Counted from the stretch's first letter, positions 28,170-38,490 are shown. The stretch: 64,000 nucleotides of DNA from Thalassotalea profundi (GCF_014653195.1 NZ_BNAH01000001.1:62001-126000); one strand, 5' to 3'. Made by a program: numbers and translations. The notes: generated by a model from the letters alone, not told the origin.

Positions 28170-28460
28170 ATGGATGTTTTCGCTGAATTATTGCCGTCAG
28201 CGCATTTAGTTAAATCAGAAAATACAGCAAAAGATCGTAAGCAGAAACCTAAACATTTTCGAAAAATTGAAAACCTATACCGAGATGATGCTGAACCTAA
28301 GCAAGAAAAAGTAGGTGTTACCAGTACTACTTGGGATGAAAAGGATCGCCGCTCAGGTGAAGATCGTCGTTTACAGAAAAAAAACCGTGGACGTTTCCTC
28401 GACTCTCGTGAATCTAAAGATCGTCGCCAACAATCTAAAGGTATTTTTGTTAAAATATAA
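28170..28460 (+). CDS. Small basic hypothetical protein with DRR motifs
   Basis: A 96-residue hydrophilic protein rich in Lys, Arg, Asp and Glu. It carries DRRSGEDRR and later SKDRRQQS. I chose the ATG at 28170 because AAAAGGA lies seven bases upstream; a GTG at 28149 would add seven residues. DRR-x-G-x-DRR segments are found in many short proteobacterial proteins and before some signalling domains, but no function follows from that. It looks disordered and may bind nucleic acid or a protein partner. Confidence 0.7.
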   Translation: MDVFAELLPSAHLVKSENTAKDRKQKPKHFRKIENLYRDDAEPKQEKVGVTSTTWDEKDRRSGEDRRLQKKNRGRFLDSRESKDRRQQSKGIFVKI

Positions 28461-28493
28461 CTTTAGCTATCATGACTTAAATGTTATTCATTA

Positions 28494-28925
28494 TCACGTA
28501 TTCTGACTCTTACCAATAGAAATGTAAGCGCTTATAAAAAATAAAATAAAGATCACTAAAATACCGATAAGACTTTGGTCATACCTTAGAATATCTAAAT
28601 AAAATAGACTATTTTCAATCATTGCTATTACTATTCCTAGAATAAGTAATGAGTATTTATGCATGAAACCATCTGCTTTTAATAATTTAGCGAGAAAATA
28701 GCCAGACACGGGTATAAAAGCCCAAATGAAAAATACGGCAATTGAAAAAATAACGGCTGAAGTTGCCATATTAGAATGAGCCAACTTATTGATTAACGGG
28801 TAAGTTTGAACCAAGAGATACCCAAGATATAGCCACACGTTATTTTCCTTCCTATCAATACAAGTCATCTTAAAATTACGGAAAATTATATCAATGAAAA
28901 CAATCATCGATATGATGCTAATCAA
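28494..28925 (-). CDS. Hypothetical membrane protein
   Basis: 143 residues with about four hydrophobic segments and a short polar region NFKMTCIDRKENN. If translation starts at the internal Met (28868) the protein is 124 residues. No family is recognised. Codon use looks similar to the neighbours, and the open frame is not explained by another gene on either strand. The 188 bases after its start contain nothing recognisable. Confidence 0.5.
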   Translation of the reverse strand: MISIISMIVFIDIIFRNFKMTCIDRKENNVWLYLGYLLVQTYPLINKLAHSNMATSAVIFSIAVFFIWAFIPVSGYFLAKLLKADGFMHKYSLLILGIVIAMIENSLFYLDILRYDQSLIGILVIFILFFISAYISIGKSQNT

Positions 28926-29113
28926 TAAAAATAGTACTAGTGTATATTTATGTTTATATCGTGATGTTGAATGATTTTAACGACTATTGCTCATGAATAG
29001 ATAAGTTGAATTATTTAGTAATGTATTGATAACACTATTGATGCGTAAATTAATTGACATTGAATATGAGAGTGAATCTAGCAAATGATTAAAAAGTCAG
29101 CGCAAAAATACTT

Positions 29114-29458
29114 TCAGTGCTGCTCTAAGCGCTTAGCCCAGTTTCCTTCATGATCTTTTAAGCAATTGTCTTCGCAGTCATAGGAAATATGAGCGGTTAT
29201 TTTTTTAAACTTAACCCCCATAGTATTAAGTTTTGCTTGGATTAATGGGGGTAACATCTTGTCTTTTATTTTTTTGTAATGCTTAAGATTTTCTTCGCTG
29301 TCAAACACGCAAATAATATGTAGACTTTCTGGAAAATTTGAGTAATTCACTCTATGGGTTAACCATTGAAAGCCTTCAATGCTTTCACGCGCTGAATCAC
29401 ACACTTCAGTGAGTATGACTCGCAGGTTATTATCAATTTTCTTGTCAGTTTTGCGCAT
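29114..29458 (-). CDS. Conserved hypothetical protein
   Basis: A 114-residue soluble protein starting MRKTDKKIDNNLRVILTEVCD and containing GFQWLTHRVNYSNFPESL. Similar short proteins in Shewanella and relatives are sometimes labelled as Fis-like regulators, but I see no HTH here and do not adopt that name. It is 8 bases downstream of the DUF1244 gene, so probably co-transcribed with it. Confidence 0.72.
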   Translation of the reverse strand: MRKTDKKIDNNLRVILTEVCDSARESIEGFQWLTHRVNYSNFPESLHIICVFDSEENLKHYKKIKDKMLPPLIQAKLNTMGVKFKKITAHISYDCEDNCLKDHEGNWAKRLEQH

Positions 29459-29466
29459 TTAGGTAT

Positions 29467-29754
29467 TTATTTGCTGTTTAGCTGATTAAATTTAGCAAGC
29501 TGCTCTTCTGTTGCAGGAAGTTGATGCTTTTCTTTCCATTCATTGTAAGGCATACCATAAACTTGTTCTCGAGCTTGATCTATGTCGACGGTAACACCAA
29601 GCTTTTCTGCTTCTGCAACTGTCCATTTTGAAAAACAATTACGACAAAAGCCCGCTAAGTTCATTAGCTCAATATTTTGTACGTCTTTTCTGCTATCTAA
29701 GTGTCTTAATAAGCGACGAAAAACCGCCGCTTGAATTTCAATTTCTTTTTCCAT
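29467..29754 (-). CDS. DUF1244 family protein
   Basis: A 95-residue protein. EIEIQAAVFRRLLRHLDSRKDVQNIELMNLAGFCRNC-type sequence (split over residues 3-38) and PYNEWKEKHQ are typical for DUF1244. The start at 29754 is chosen because it fits the family; a longer frame to 29853 would overlap csiV. Function is unknown. Confidence 0.88.
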   Translation of the reverse strand: MEKEIEIQAAVFRRLLRHLDSRKDVQNIELMNLAGFCRNCFSKWTVAEAEKLGVTVDIDQAREQVYGMPYNEWKEKHQLPATEEQLAKFNQLNSK

Positions 29755-29785
29755 TATTTTCTCTTTTATTAGCTTTAAACTTTGT

Positions 29786-31324
29786 TTATTGAATGCCTTC
29801 AATCTCACTTTCGATTGGCGGTTCAGGGCGTGTATGTCGACGAATTTGTACAATCATACCTAAATATGGGTGATCAAAATAGTGAGTTTCGGTACTGATC
29901 ACTTGGCGGTGTTGTTTAAATGATATGGTTTGAAGTGCTAGTTCGGCATCAGGTATTAGTTTAATTGTTTCTTGTTCAGCTAAGGTTAAATTCAGCATAT
30001 TAAAATCAGCAATGATATTAAGACGGTTATTATTATTAATATATATTTGCATAAAACCTTGTACATACCAGGGCTGTAAAGGCTCTGTTGGTGGCGATAA
30101 CATTAAGTTATTGTTTGCTACTCCTTCCATATTAATCGAGGTTGGAGCTTGTTCAATCTCATCAATTAAGTGTGTTGTATCGTTGGTGATTAATGAAAGC
30201 TGTTCAATAATATTCTTTAATTTTTGTTCTTTATTTTTAACAAGTTGCTCTTGCTCTGTTAATACCATTTCAGTGCTGTCGTTATTTGATAGTATCGTAT
30301 TGAACGATTGCTCTTGAGCTATAACTTGACTTTGCTGTTGCTGATATAATTTAAGTTGTTCAATATAGTTCTGTTGCAAATTATCGCCAGCAAATAACTT
30401 AATTGGAATAGCATTACGTCTGCTATGTACCGGTTGTCGCCAAGCAAGGTGTAAAATAGGTCTAAAATCTCTACTACGTTTAAGTTGTGTAACAATATTA
30501 TTCAGTGCTAAAGAGTCATTATTAAGTAAGTAAGGCTTTGGATTAAAAAGATCTTCGATTGCACTGATTTTACTAGGCACTTCTTTGACAGCAAAACCTA
30601 AATAGCTATAGATGTTGTTATCAGGTGATAATTTATCGAATTCCGCTTTAGTGATTTGACAGAGTAAATTCTCATCATTAGGGGCTAGCAAAGTCTGTGA
30701 ATAGGTTAATTGTATGGGCGAAAAAAACTGCTCAGCTTCATTAACCCATGCTATTTGCTCTGGCGTTATTGTTTGTGATAATTCGCTATCAAGAGTGGGA
30801 GAAGTATCATTCACTAATGATATTTGTGTTAGCTGCTCTTCATCTACTTTTTCTTTCTCGGTAGTTACTCGATCAAAAAAGTCATCATTTTGATAACTTG
30901 AGTCGTGTGTTATTGTATCAGTGTTGTTTGGAGTCGAGTCGCTTTCAGGTAATGCCTGTGTAGTCGTTATTGCTTGGTTAGTTTCTTCTTCAATGACGGC
31001 TAATGGTTTTAGTGTGACGATTGAAGGTTCTTGCACTTTTTCGTGATAGGTAAACAGTTGATTTTTACTATTACAAAAAGGCAACTGTTGTTTTAAAGCG
31101 TGAATATCAGGGTTTAAATAAGGGGTTAATAAATCAAGTGGATTATTAAATGAAGGCAATTTTACATTATCAGCAAAAATTTCATTCAATTTAGCTTTAT
31201 CTCCAAGTTGGCTTATTAAAATGACTTCAATATCAAACCAACGGCCACGGTCTGGGCTTGCCGCTAACACAGCACTAGAAACAAGTAAGCTTGATAATAA
31301 GGTAACCGCTTGTTTAGTTTTCAT
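29786..31324 (-). CDS. csiV: CsiV-like envelope protein
   Basis: A 512-residue exported protein with a signal peptide (TLLSSLLVSSAVLAA). The mature protein begins RGRWFDIEVILISQLGDK, and the C-terminal half has WYVQGFMQIYINNNNRLNIIADFN, both like CsiV, a peptidoglycan-binding protein first described in Vibrio cholerae. The middle part is Gln/Thr/Glu-rich and low in complexity. It lies downstream of mfd, the usual position. Family call is by these motifs and by context. Confidence 0.78.
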   Translation of the reverse strand: MKTKQAVTLLSSLLVSSAVLAASPDRGRWFDIEVILISQLGDKAKLNEIFADNVKLPSFNNPLDLLTPYLNPDIHALKQQLPFCNSKNQLFTYHEKVQEPSIVTLKPLAVIEEETNQAITTTQALPESDSTPNNTDTITHDSSYQNDDFFDRVTTEKEKVDEEQLTQISLVNDTSPTLDSELSQTITPEQIAWVNEAEQFFSPIQLTYSQTLLAPNDENLLCQITKAEFDKLSPDNNIYSYLGFAVKEVPSKISAIEDLFNPKPYLLNNDSLALNNIVTQLKRSRDFRPILHLAWRQPVHSRRNAIPIKLFAGDNLQQNYIEQLKLYQQQQSQVIAQEQSFNTILSNNDSTEMVLTEQEQLVKNKEQKLKNIIEQLSLITNDTTHLIDEIEQAPTSINMEGVANNNLMLSPPTEPLQPWYVQGFMQIYINNNNRLNIIADFNMLNLTLAEQETIKLIPDAELALQTISFKQHRQVISTETHYFDHPYLGMIVQIRRHTRPEPPIESEIEGIQ

Positions 31325-31470
31325 TTAATTCCCAAATAAAGTATACCAAGTAAAGATAATTCTTATGAAGTATAACGCTTATTATTTAATTTATGTGCTT
31401 TAAAAAGCAATCCTATTGTAACAAAGATAATTTTCAGAATAACGTGCTATTTTTATTATTTAGTACTGTT

Positions 31471-34400
31471 TTAGTTTAACTTTTTTGATAAATCATTCAG
31501 GATCGATGTCATTAGCATCAGTCTAGATTTAGCATCTTCACTTTTAAGTACAAACTTTAATTTATTCGCGCCTTCCATTTTAAATACCTTAGGCTGTTGC
31601 TGAATTAAAGTAATAATAAACATAGGATCTACTTTAGTATTGTCACTAAATTCAATAGATCCCCCTTGGGGCCCCGCATCAATGCGGTCAATTCCAATGG
31701 CTTGTGCTTTGAGCCTTAGTTTTGCTATCTGAATGATATTTTTTGCAGGCTGTGGTAATAAACCAAAACGATCAATAAGTTCAATTTGGACATCGTCTAG
31801 TTGATTTTTATTAACACAACTAGCAATTTGTTTGTACATACTTAAACGTAAACTTACATCAAAGATATAGTCTTCAGGTAATAGTGCAGGTATGCGTAAG
31901 TCTATTTCCGTTTGTTTTGCTAATACTTGATCAAGGGAAGGCTGCTTACCTTCTTTTAACGAATTAACCGCATGATCTAACATTTCCATGTACAAGCTAA
32001 AGCCTATTTGACTCATGGAGCCACTTTGCTCTTCACCAAGTAACTCTCCTGCACCACGAATCTCTAGATCGTGAGTGGCTAAAGTAAAACCAGCACCTAA
32101 ATCCTCAAGAGAAGCGATAGCATCAAGACGTTTTTTTGCATCTTTAGTGATAAGCTTTACGTTTGGAGTTAATAGATAGGCATAAGCTTGATGGTGTGAA
32201 CGGCCAACACGTCCTCTTAACTGGTGAAGTTGTGCTAAGCCTAATCGATCCGCTCTATCCATTATAATAGTGTTCGCGCTAGGTACATCGATACCTGTTT
32301 CAATGATCGTTGTACAAACAAGGACATTAAAACGCTGATGATAAAAATCGCTCATTATTCGTTCTAATTCGCGCTCGCGCATTTGTCCGTGTGCGGTGAT
32401 AACATTCGCCTCGGGTAATAGTGCTTTGATTTCTTCAGCGGTTCGTTCGATGGTATCAACATTATTATGTAAGAAATATACCTGCCCCCCCCGAAGTATC
32501 TCACGTAAAATTGATTCTCTAATTAGTGCATCATCACGTTGTCGTACAAAGGTTTTTACCGCTAAACGTTTTTGAGGTGGAGTGGCAATAATAGATAAGT
32601 CACGCATGCCACCCATCGCCATATTTAATGTACGTGGAATGGGGGTTGCTGTTAACGTTAAAATATCTACATTACTACGAAGTTGTTTAATTTTTTCTTT
32701 TTGTTTTACACCGAATCTGTGCTCTTCATCTACAATTAGTAAACCTAAATCTTTATATTTGATACTATTTTGCAAAAGTTTATGAGTACCAATTAAAATA
32801 TCAATGTGCCCTGATTCTACTTTGTCGATAACGGCATTTTGTTCTTTAGTTGTTTTAAATCGAGATAGTACTTCAATGGAAACTGGCCAGTTGGCAAAAC
32901 GATCTCTAAAGTTTTCATAATGCTGTTGAGCAAGCAGAGTTGTGGGCACTAATATGGCAACTTGCTTTCCATCGTTAACAGCAACAAATGCTGCACGCAT
33001 CGCCACTTCTGTTTTACCAAAGCCTACATCTCCACAAACAAGTCTGTCCATGGTTTTTGGAGAGAGCATATCGCTGATAACGGCGTTAATGGCTTGCTGT
33101 TGATCATGAGTTTCATCGAAACCAAAACTATCAGAAAAAGCGAGATAGTCTTCTTTGTTACGTTTAAAACTATAGCCTTTATTACTTGCTCTTTTCGCAT
33201 AAATATCAAGTAATTCAGCTGCAACGTCTTTGACTTTTTCTGCCGCTTTTCGTTTCGCTTTACTCCATGAATCATTTCCTAGTTTATGTAGGGGAGCATG
33301 TTCAGCATCAGTCCCTGAATATCGACTAATGAGGTGTAAAGAAGCGACAGGTACGTATAATTTAGCGTCGTTAGCATAACTTAACGTGAGAAATTCAGTA
33401 GTGATGCCGCCCGTTTCTAGTGTTTGAAGCCCTAGATAGCGACCAATACCGTGATCAATATGCACCACAGGTTGCCCGATTGACAATTCCGCTAAATTTT
33501 TAAATAACGCATCGGCTTGAATATCTTGTTGTTTATTGCGCCTTCTAGTTTGTCGAACCCTATCACCTAACAGCTCTGTTTCGGTGATCAGCGCAATGGC
33601 ATTTTTTACTGACTCTCCTTTATCTTGAAAAACGAAACCGGCACTAAGACTGTTAACCGTAATACCAATTTTTTCATCAGCATTAATAAAGTCTTCTATC
33701 GTTTTAAATTGTACAGGAGTTATATCAATTCGCTGTAATAATTCTAAAACACTCTCTCTTCTTCCTTGGCTTTCTGCCACAAATAAAATTTTACTTGGCG
33801 TCGCTTTATCAGACAAATAAAGTTTAATTAAATCAAAAGGGTGTTTTAGTTGATGATCAATAGTTAAATCTGGTAATGGTTTAACGTTATATTCAATAAC
33901 ACCACGTTGTGAAATAACTAAATTTTCGCTGTTAATCTCTACATTTTGATTGATTGTATCATCGGGAGAAATTGTTGAACTTGTATTGATTGCAGACTTT
34001 ATGGTGATCCTATCAAAAGGCTTTAACGCACTGTATAACTCTTCACTAGTTAAGAACAATGCGCTAGGAGCTAATAAAGGACGAGTTTTATCGTATCGGC
34101 GGTCTTCATAACGATAATTTATATCTAACCAATAATGCTCAAGGGCTTTGTCGATATTTCCAGAGACGATCACAAGTGTATTATCTGATAAATAATCGCA
34201 AAGGGTATTAGTGCTCTCAAAAAAGAGTGGTAAATAATACTCTATACCAGCGGGTAAAATGCCATTACTTACTTGATGATAAATAGACTCTTTATCAATA
34301 ATACTTGGAAATTTCTCTCGGTATTGCTGACGAAACATGTTTATGCCATCAGTATCGGTAGGAAACTCGTGAGCTGGCAATAGATCTATTTTGTCAACTT

Positions 34401-35037
34401 TATCACTTGAGCGTTGGTTTTCAGGATCAAATAAACGTATTTCTTCAATTTCATCATCGAAAAAATCTAACCTATACGGAGTAGTGCTCCCCATAGGGTA
34501 AATATCTAATATGGCGCCACGTGCAGAAAATTCACCGTGCTCCATTACTTGGTCTACACAGCGATAACCACTGGCTTCTAGATTTTGTCTTAGTTGATGT
34601 AAATCTTTTTTATCGCCTTTATTAATTAATAAACTATTACTTTCAAGATAGGCTTTAGGAGCTAGTCTCTGAGATAACGTTGTCACAGGTACGATAATAA
34701 TGCCACTGGTCATTCTCGACATCTGGTATAAAGTGGCTAGACGTTGTGAAATAATATCTTGATGAGGTGAAAAAGAGTCATAGGGTAAAGTTTCCCAATC
34801 AGGAAATAAGCAAATTTCTAATTTATGACTATTTAAACTGAGTAATTCATGCTCTAGCTTTATTGCATTAGGCGTGTCGTGAACCACTATTAACAGAGGT
34901 TGTTTTGACTGAACCGCAGCTTGATACATAGCAATCGTGGCACTGCTACCTGTTAGATTACTCCAAATTTTTTTATCTGCATTTTTGCCACGACGACTGG
35001 TAATTACTGGAGAAAATAATAGGTGTTGTTTACTCAT
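31471..35037 (-). CDS. mfd: Transcription-repair coupling factor Mfd
   Basis: Removes RNA polymerase stalled at DNA damage and recruits UvrA. The 1188-residue protein has the UvrB-like N-terminal module (HDTPNAIKLEHELL), the RNA polymerase interaction domain near residue 490-560 (GQPVVHIDHGIGRYLGL), and the RecG-like translocase with Walker A GDVGFGKTEVAMRAA, DEEHRFGVKQKE and TATPIPRTLNMA. Full length. Single gene or first of mfd-csiV. Confidence 0.97.
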   Translation of the reverse strand: MSKQHLLFSPVITSRRGKNADKKIWSNLTGSSATIAMYQAAVQSKQPLLIVVHDTPNAIKLEHELLSLNSHKLEICLFPDWETLPYDSFSPHQDIISQRLATLYQMSRMTSGIIIVPVTTLSQRLAPKAYLESNSLLINKGDKKDLHQLRQNLEASGYRCVDQVMEHGEFSARGAILDIYPMGSTTPYRLDFFDDEIEEIRLFDPENQRSSDKVDKIDLLPAHEFPTDTDGINMFRQQYREKFPSIIDKESIYHQVSNGILPAGIEYYLPLFFESTNTLCDYLSDNTLVIVSGNIDKALEHYWLDINYRYEDRRYDKTRPLLAPSALFLTSEELYSALKPFDRITIKSAINTSSTISPDDTINQNVEINSENLVISQRGVIEYNVKPLPDLTIDHQLKHPFDLIKLYLSDKATPSKILFVAESQGRRESVLELLQRIDITPVQFKTIEDFINADEKIGITVNSLSAGFVFQDKGESVKNAIALITETELLGDRVRQTRRRNKQQDIQADALFKNLAELSIGQPVVHIDHGIGRYLGLQTLETGGITTEFLTLSYANDAKLYVPVASLHLISRYSGTDAEHAPLHKLGNDSWSKAKRKAAEKVKDVAAELLDIYAKRASNKGYSFKRNKEDYLAFSDSFGFDETHDQQQAINAVISDMLSPKTMDRLVCGDVGFGKTEVAMRAAFVAVNDGKQVAILVPTTLLAQQHYENFRDRFANWPVSIEVLSRFKTTKEQNAVIDKVESGHIDILIGTHKLLQNSIKYKDLGLLIVDEEHRFGVKQKEKIKQLRSNVDILTLTATPIPRTLNMAMGGMRDLSIIATPPQKRLAVKTFVRQRDDALIRESILREILRGGQVYFLHNNVDTIERTAEEIKALLPEANVITAHGQMRERELERIMSDFYHQRFNVLVCTTIIETGIDVPSANTIIMDRADRLGLAQLHQLRGRVGRSHHQAYAYLLTPNVKLITKDAKKRLDAIASLEDLGAGFTLATHDLEIRGAGELLGEEQSGSMSQIGFSLYMEMLDHAVNSLKEGKQPSLDQVLAKQTEIDLRIPALLPEDYIFDVSLRLSMYKQIASCVNKNQLDDVQIELIDRFGLLPQPAKNIIQIAKLRLKAQAIGIDRIDAGPQGGSIEFSDNTKVDPMFIITLIQQQPKVFKMEGANKLKFVLKSEDAKSRLMLMTSILNDLSKKLN

Positions 35038-35312
35038 TGATTATTGACTATTTTATTTAATTAATAGAGGGAACTAACTCAAAACGTTAGCGAGTTTAAG
35101 AAGACTATCTTATCACGACTTTCGCTACTTTTTGATGTAAAAATTAACTTATATGACGACTTATCTATAAACACTGTGAAAATGTAAGTTAAAGTCTTTA
35201 GAACAGAGTATAATGCGATTATTCCTCAGGTTATCAATGATAATTTGGGTTAAGTAAGTATTTTATATGTAATTCACTTTTATATTGTGAGTTTAAGCCT
35301 TTGGAGAACTAG

Positions 35313-35996
35313 GTGACTAATAACGACGTGTTGCGACGTATCCGCTATGCTTTTGATTTAAGAGATACTAAGTTAGTAAAGATTTTTGCCAATGCTGGAT
35401 TAATGGTAGATCTTGAACAAGTAAAACGTTGGTTAAAAAAAGACGACGATGAACAAATGCTTGAGTTAGCAGATGTTGAATTAGCGAGTTTCCTTAATGG
35501 CTTTATTATTGAAAAAAGAGGTCCTAGATCGGATGGCAAAAAAGTAGAGGCGGAAACGACTTTAACCAAGAATCTTATTTTAATGAAACTTAAAATTGCT
35601 TTGTCACTTCAAACTGATGACATAGTGGGAATGTTAGCTAAAACCGGCTTTAGCATTGGGCAGTCTGAATTGACCGCATTTTTTAGAAAACCAGATCATA
35701 AAAACTATCGTCATTGTAAAGCGCAATTTTTACGTAATTTTATTCAAGCGATTCAAGAACAATATCGACCTTCTACTACACAAACTCGTAAAGTAAATAA
35801 TAAGGTAGACACGTTTAATAAACCAAATGCAACTAAAAGTAATCAAGAGTCAACGGTTAAAAGTTATGCTAAGCCTCGTAGTAAAAAAACAGGGGCTAAA
35901 ACACTTTATGTTAACCCAAATGCGAGTAAGCCTGAAACCAAATTGAGAGTTCGTAAGGTATTAAAGTTAAAACCAGAAGATATTTATAAGCAGTAA
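35313..35996 (+). CDS. DUF1456 (YehS-like) protein
   Basis: A 227-residue protein with two tandem DUF1456 repeats: NNDVLRRIRYAFDLRDTKLVKIF at the start and KNLILMKLKIALSLQTDDIVGML near residue 85. The tail beyond residue 155 is Lys/Asn/Ser-rich. The GTG at 35313 has GGAG six bases upstream. Function is unknown. It is 17 bases upstream of the dehydrogenase gene. Confidence 0.88.
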   Translation: MTNNDVLRRIRYAFDLRDTKLVKIFANAGLMVDLEQVKRWLKKDDDEQMLELADVELASFLNGFIIEKRGPRSDGKKVEAETTLTKNLILMKLKIALSLQTDDIVGMLAKTGFSIGQSELTAFFRKPDHKNYRHCKAQFLRNFIQAIQEQYRPSTTQTRKVNNKVDTFNKPNATKSNQESTVKSYAKPRSKKTGAKTLYVNPNASKPETKLRVRKVLKLKPEDIYKQ

Positions 35997-36013
35997 TAGT
36001 TAAGTTTATCGAT

Positions 36014-36958
36014 ATGACAGCCGTGATCCCATTGATTAGTCAATTACCTGAATCAGAGAAAGAACAGTGGCTAATACACTTAAATAGAAAACTTGATCCT
36101 CATAAAGTTGTTTTATCTGATGACATGAGTCATCAAGAAAAACTAGGTGTAAAAGTAGCTATTGTGGCAAATCCAGAACCAATGAAAGTGCTCGAGTTTC
36201 CAAGTCTTGTTTGGGTGCAAAGTTTATGGGCTGGTGTAGACCGCTTACTTCATGAAATCCCATTACCAACATGTAAAGTGGCTCGCTTAGAAGATCCTTA
36301 TTTGGCTGATACAATGGCAGAGGCAGTTCTCACTTGGACCCTCTACTTACACCGAGATATTCCTCAATATGCTGCTCAACAAAAGCGTAACGAATGGCTT
36401 CAGCATAAAGTTTTACCTGCTTCAACGCGTAACATAAGTATATTAGGGCTAGGAAATTTAGGGCAGGTTAGTGCAGAACGTTTAAAAACTAATGGTTTTA
36501 ATGTTTCTGGGTGGAGCCTAAGCCCTAAAGTGTTGCCAGGTATTACCTGTTACCATGGAGAAGCTGCTTTAACTGAGATGTTAGCAAAAACTCATATTTT
36601 AGTTATTCTATTACCATTAACGGGCAAAACGGACAAATTAGTTGATCAGGATTTATTATCAAAGTTGCCGAAAGGTGCACAAATAATTAATTTTGCTCGC
36701 GGCAAAATTATTGATATAAATGCGTTAGTTTCTGCTTTAGATAATAACCACTTAAAGCATGCTGTGTTAGATGTATTCGAGCAAGAACCTTTACCCATAA
36801 AAGATAGCTTATGGTGTCATGAAAAGATAACTATTTTGCCCCACATTTCCGCCCCAACCAATTTAATATCAGCTAGCGAAATAGTAAAGAATAATATTTT
36901 TAACTACTTACATGATGGTATTTTACCTAGGGTAGTGGATATAAATCGAGCATATTGA
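36014..36958 (+). CDS. D-2-hydroxyacid dehydrogenase, GhrA-like
   Basis: A 314-residue NAD(P)H-dependent reductase of the glyoxylate/hydroxypyruvate type. It has the Rossmann motif GLGNLGQ, catalytic Arg in NFARGKIID, Glu in VFEQEPLP and His in ILPHISAPT. WVQSLWAGVDRLL in the N-terminal domain resembles GhrA. It probably reduces glyoxylate or hydroxypyruvate; the exact substrate is not shown by sequence. Confidence 0.9.
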   Translation: MTAVIPLISQLPESEKEQWLIHLNRKLDPHKVVLSDDMSHQEKLGVKVAIVANPEPMKVLEFPSLVWVQSLWAGVDRLLHEIPLPTCKVARLEDPYLADTMAEAVLTWTLYLHRDIPQYAAQQKRNEWLQHKVLPASTRNISILGLGNLGQVSAERLKTNGFNVSGWSLSPKVLPGITCYHGEAALTEMLAKTHILVILLPLTGKTDKLVDQDLLSKLPKGAQIINFARGKIIDINALVSALDNNHLKHAVLDVFEQEPLPIKDSLWCHEKITILPHISAPTNLISASEIVKNNIFNYLHDGILPRVVDINRAY

Positions 36959-37006
36959 GAAAGCTTGATGTAAATCAAAATGTAAAAAATTAACCCTGTT
37001 AGTATT

Positions 37007-37420
37007 ATGGATATTCAAGTATATAATGCTGATAAGGAATTAATTTTGAATACTAAACCTATTGTCTATGCCTGTACTGGCTGTTCAAATGTAGCTCGTA
37101 TTGCCCATGATATAGCATTAACCCTTGATTCTGATGGGCTAGCTGAAATGTCTTGTGTTTCAGGTGTTGTTGGTAATGTCGCACCGATAAAGGCGATTGC
37201 CAAATCAGGTCGTAAAATAATTGCTATCGATGGTTGCTCATTATCTTGTACTAAAGCAGGCTTAAATACGTGTGATATAAAACCTGATTTTTATTTTACT
37301 ATTACTGATTTAGGCATTGATAAAAGAGATAAATGGCAAGACTCGCTAACGGATAATAGTTTAGCTATTAACAGCATTTATAAAGCTTTAGATAAAGAGG
37401 GGATTAACTTTGTCAGATGA
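37007..37420 (+). CDS. DGC-domain putative zinc-binding protein
   Basis: A 137-residue protein with conserved cysteines: YACTGCSNVA near the start, MSCVSGVVG, IDGCSLSC (the motif that names the DGC family) and LNTCDIKP. The cysteines suggest metal binding; function is unknown. Its ATG is 48 bases after the dehydrogenase gene. The gap to the next gene (130 bases) holds no clear signal. Confidence 0.86.
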   Translation: MDIQVYNADKELILNTKPIVYACTGCSNVARIAHDIALTLDSDGLAEMSCVSGVVGNVAPIKAIAKSGRKIIAIDGCSLSCTKAGLNTCDIKPDFYFTITDLGIDKRDKWQDSLTDNSLAINSIYKALDKEGINFVR

Positions 37421-37551
37421 CTATGGTGATAAGGTATTTTACCTTTTTATTATGGACATTAACGCAGGTGCCCGTCTAAGAGCCTAGACTTGGTCCTATT
37501 TGAACATTATTATTTAATAACAATTAGTGCCTAATCAAACGCTTAATAATA

Positions 37552-38154
37552 ATGGATAATCTAGATAAATTTCAAAACATCATCGTTGGAAAAGTTATTA
37601 AACTGATCCCATTGTCACTGTTACATAAAAGCGAACTTGTTGCTGCTTCATCTGACGGTAATCTCTCAGAACTTTGGTTTACCAATGTACCGAATGAGAA
37701 AACAATTGATCAATATATTGATGTTGCCTTGTCAGGAAAATCAAAAGGAATAGCATTGCCTTTTGTTGTACAGGATATTGCATCAGGGAAAATTGTAGGC
37801 TCAACGCGATTATGCAATATTGATATCGACAACCGCAGAGCTGAAATTGGTTACACTTGGTATGCTAAAAGCTATCAGCGTTCAGGTGTGAATACAGATT
37901 GTAAACTATTAATGCTAAGTTTAGCATTTGAACAGTTAAATGCCATCGCTGTTGAGTTTAGAACTCACTATCACAATCATGTATCGAGAACCGCAATTGC
38001 TCGTTTAGGTGCAAAGCAAGACGGCATTTTACGCAATCATCGCATACATCCTGATGGAGAACTTAGAGATACAGTTGTTTTTTCTATTATTGAAAGTGAA
38101 TGGCCTTTGGTAAAAAAATCTTTATTATTTAAACAATCACAATATTTAAACTAA
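37552..38154 (+). CDS. GNAT-family N-acetyltransferase (RimJ/RimL-like)
   Basis: A 200-residue acetyltransferase. NRRAEIGYTWYAKSYQRSGVN gives the acetyl-CoA-binding region, with a variant of the Q/R-x-x-G-x-A/G loop, and later FEQLNAIAVEFRTHYHNHVSRTAI and RLGAKQDGILRNH are typical of the RimJ/RimL subgroup. Substrate is unknown. Confidence 0.88.
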   Translation: MDNLDKFQNIIVGKVIKLIPLSLLHKSELVAASSDGNLSELWFTNVPNEKTIDQYIDVALSGKSKGIALPFVVQDIASGKIVGSTRLCNIDIDNRRAEIGYTWYAKSYQRSGVNTDCKLLMLSLAFEQLNAIAVEFRTHYHNHVSRTAIARLGAKQDGILRNHRIHPDGELRDTVVFSIIESEWPLVKKSLLFKQSQYLN

Positions 38155-38173
38155 CCATTGTTCAATTATTAAT

Positions 38174-38455
38174 ATGAAAGCTTTTGGTATCGTTAATAAA
38201 ATTTTTCCTGATGATAACAAGGGGAGTAGGCACCAAAAATTTACGGTTATGTTAAAAAATAAACAGACAGTTTTAATTGTACATAATATTGATATTGGCA
38301 AAAAGATCCCTGATTTACATATTGGAGATAAAATTGAATTTAATGGTGAGTATCAATGGAACAGTGCGGGAGGAATGGTACACTGGACCCATCACGATCC
38401 TCATGGTCGCCATAAAGATGGTTGGATCCGACATAAAGGGCAGCTATATCAGTAA
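38174..38455 (+). CDS. DUF3465 family protein
   Basis: A 93-residue protein with RHQKFTVML, LHIGDKIEFNGEYQW and the His-rich WTHHDPHGRHKDGWIRHKG near the C-terminus, as in DUF3465 proteins. The family is OB-fold-like by inspection; function is unknown. It is 19 bases after the GNAT gene. A weak 5-bp hairpin (38462-38476) follows the stop. Confidence 0.86.
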   Translation: MKAFGIVNKIFPDDNKGSRHQKFTVMLKNKQTVLIVHNIDIGKKIPDLHIGDKIEFNGEYQWNSAGGMVHWTHHDPHGRHKDGWIRHKGQLYQ

Positions 38456-38490
38456 GATAAAGCCTCATAAAGAGGCATTATTAGAATAAA

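Noticed and set aside
29754..29853. Longer start for the DUF1244 protein
   Set aside because: The extension overlaps csiV and does not look like the family; the ATG at 29754 fits.
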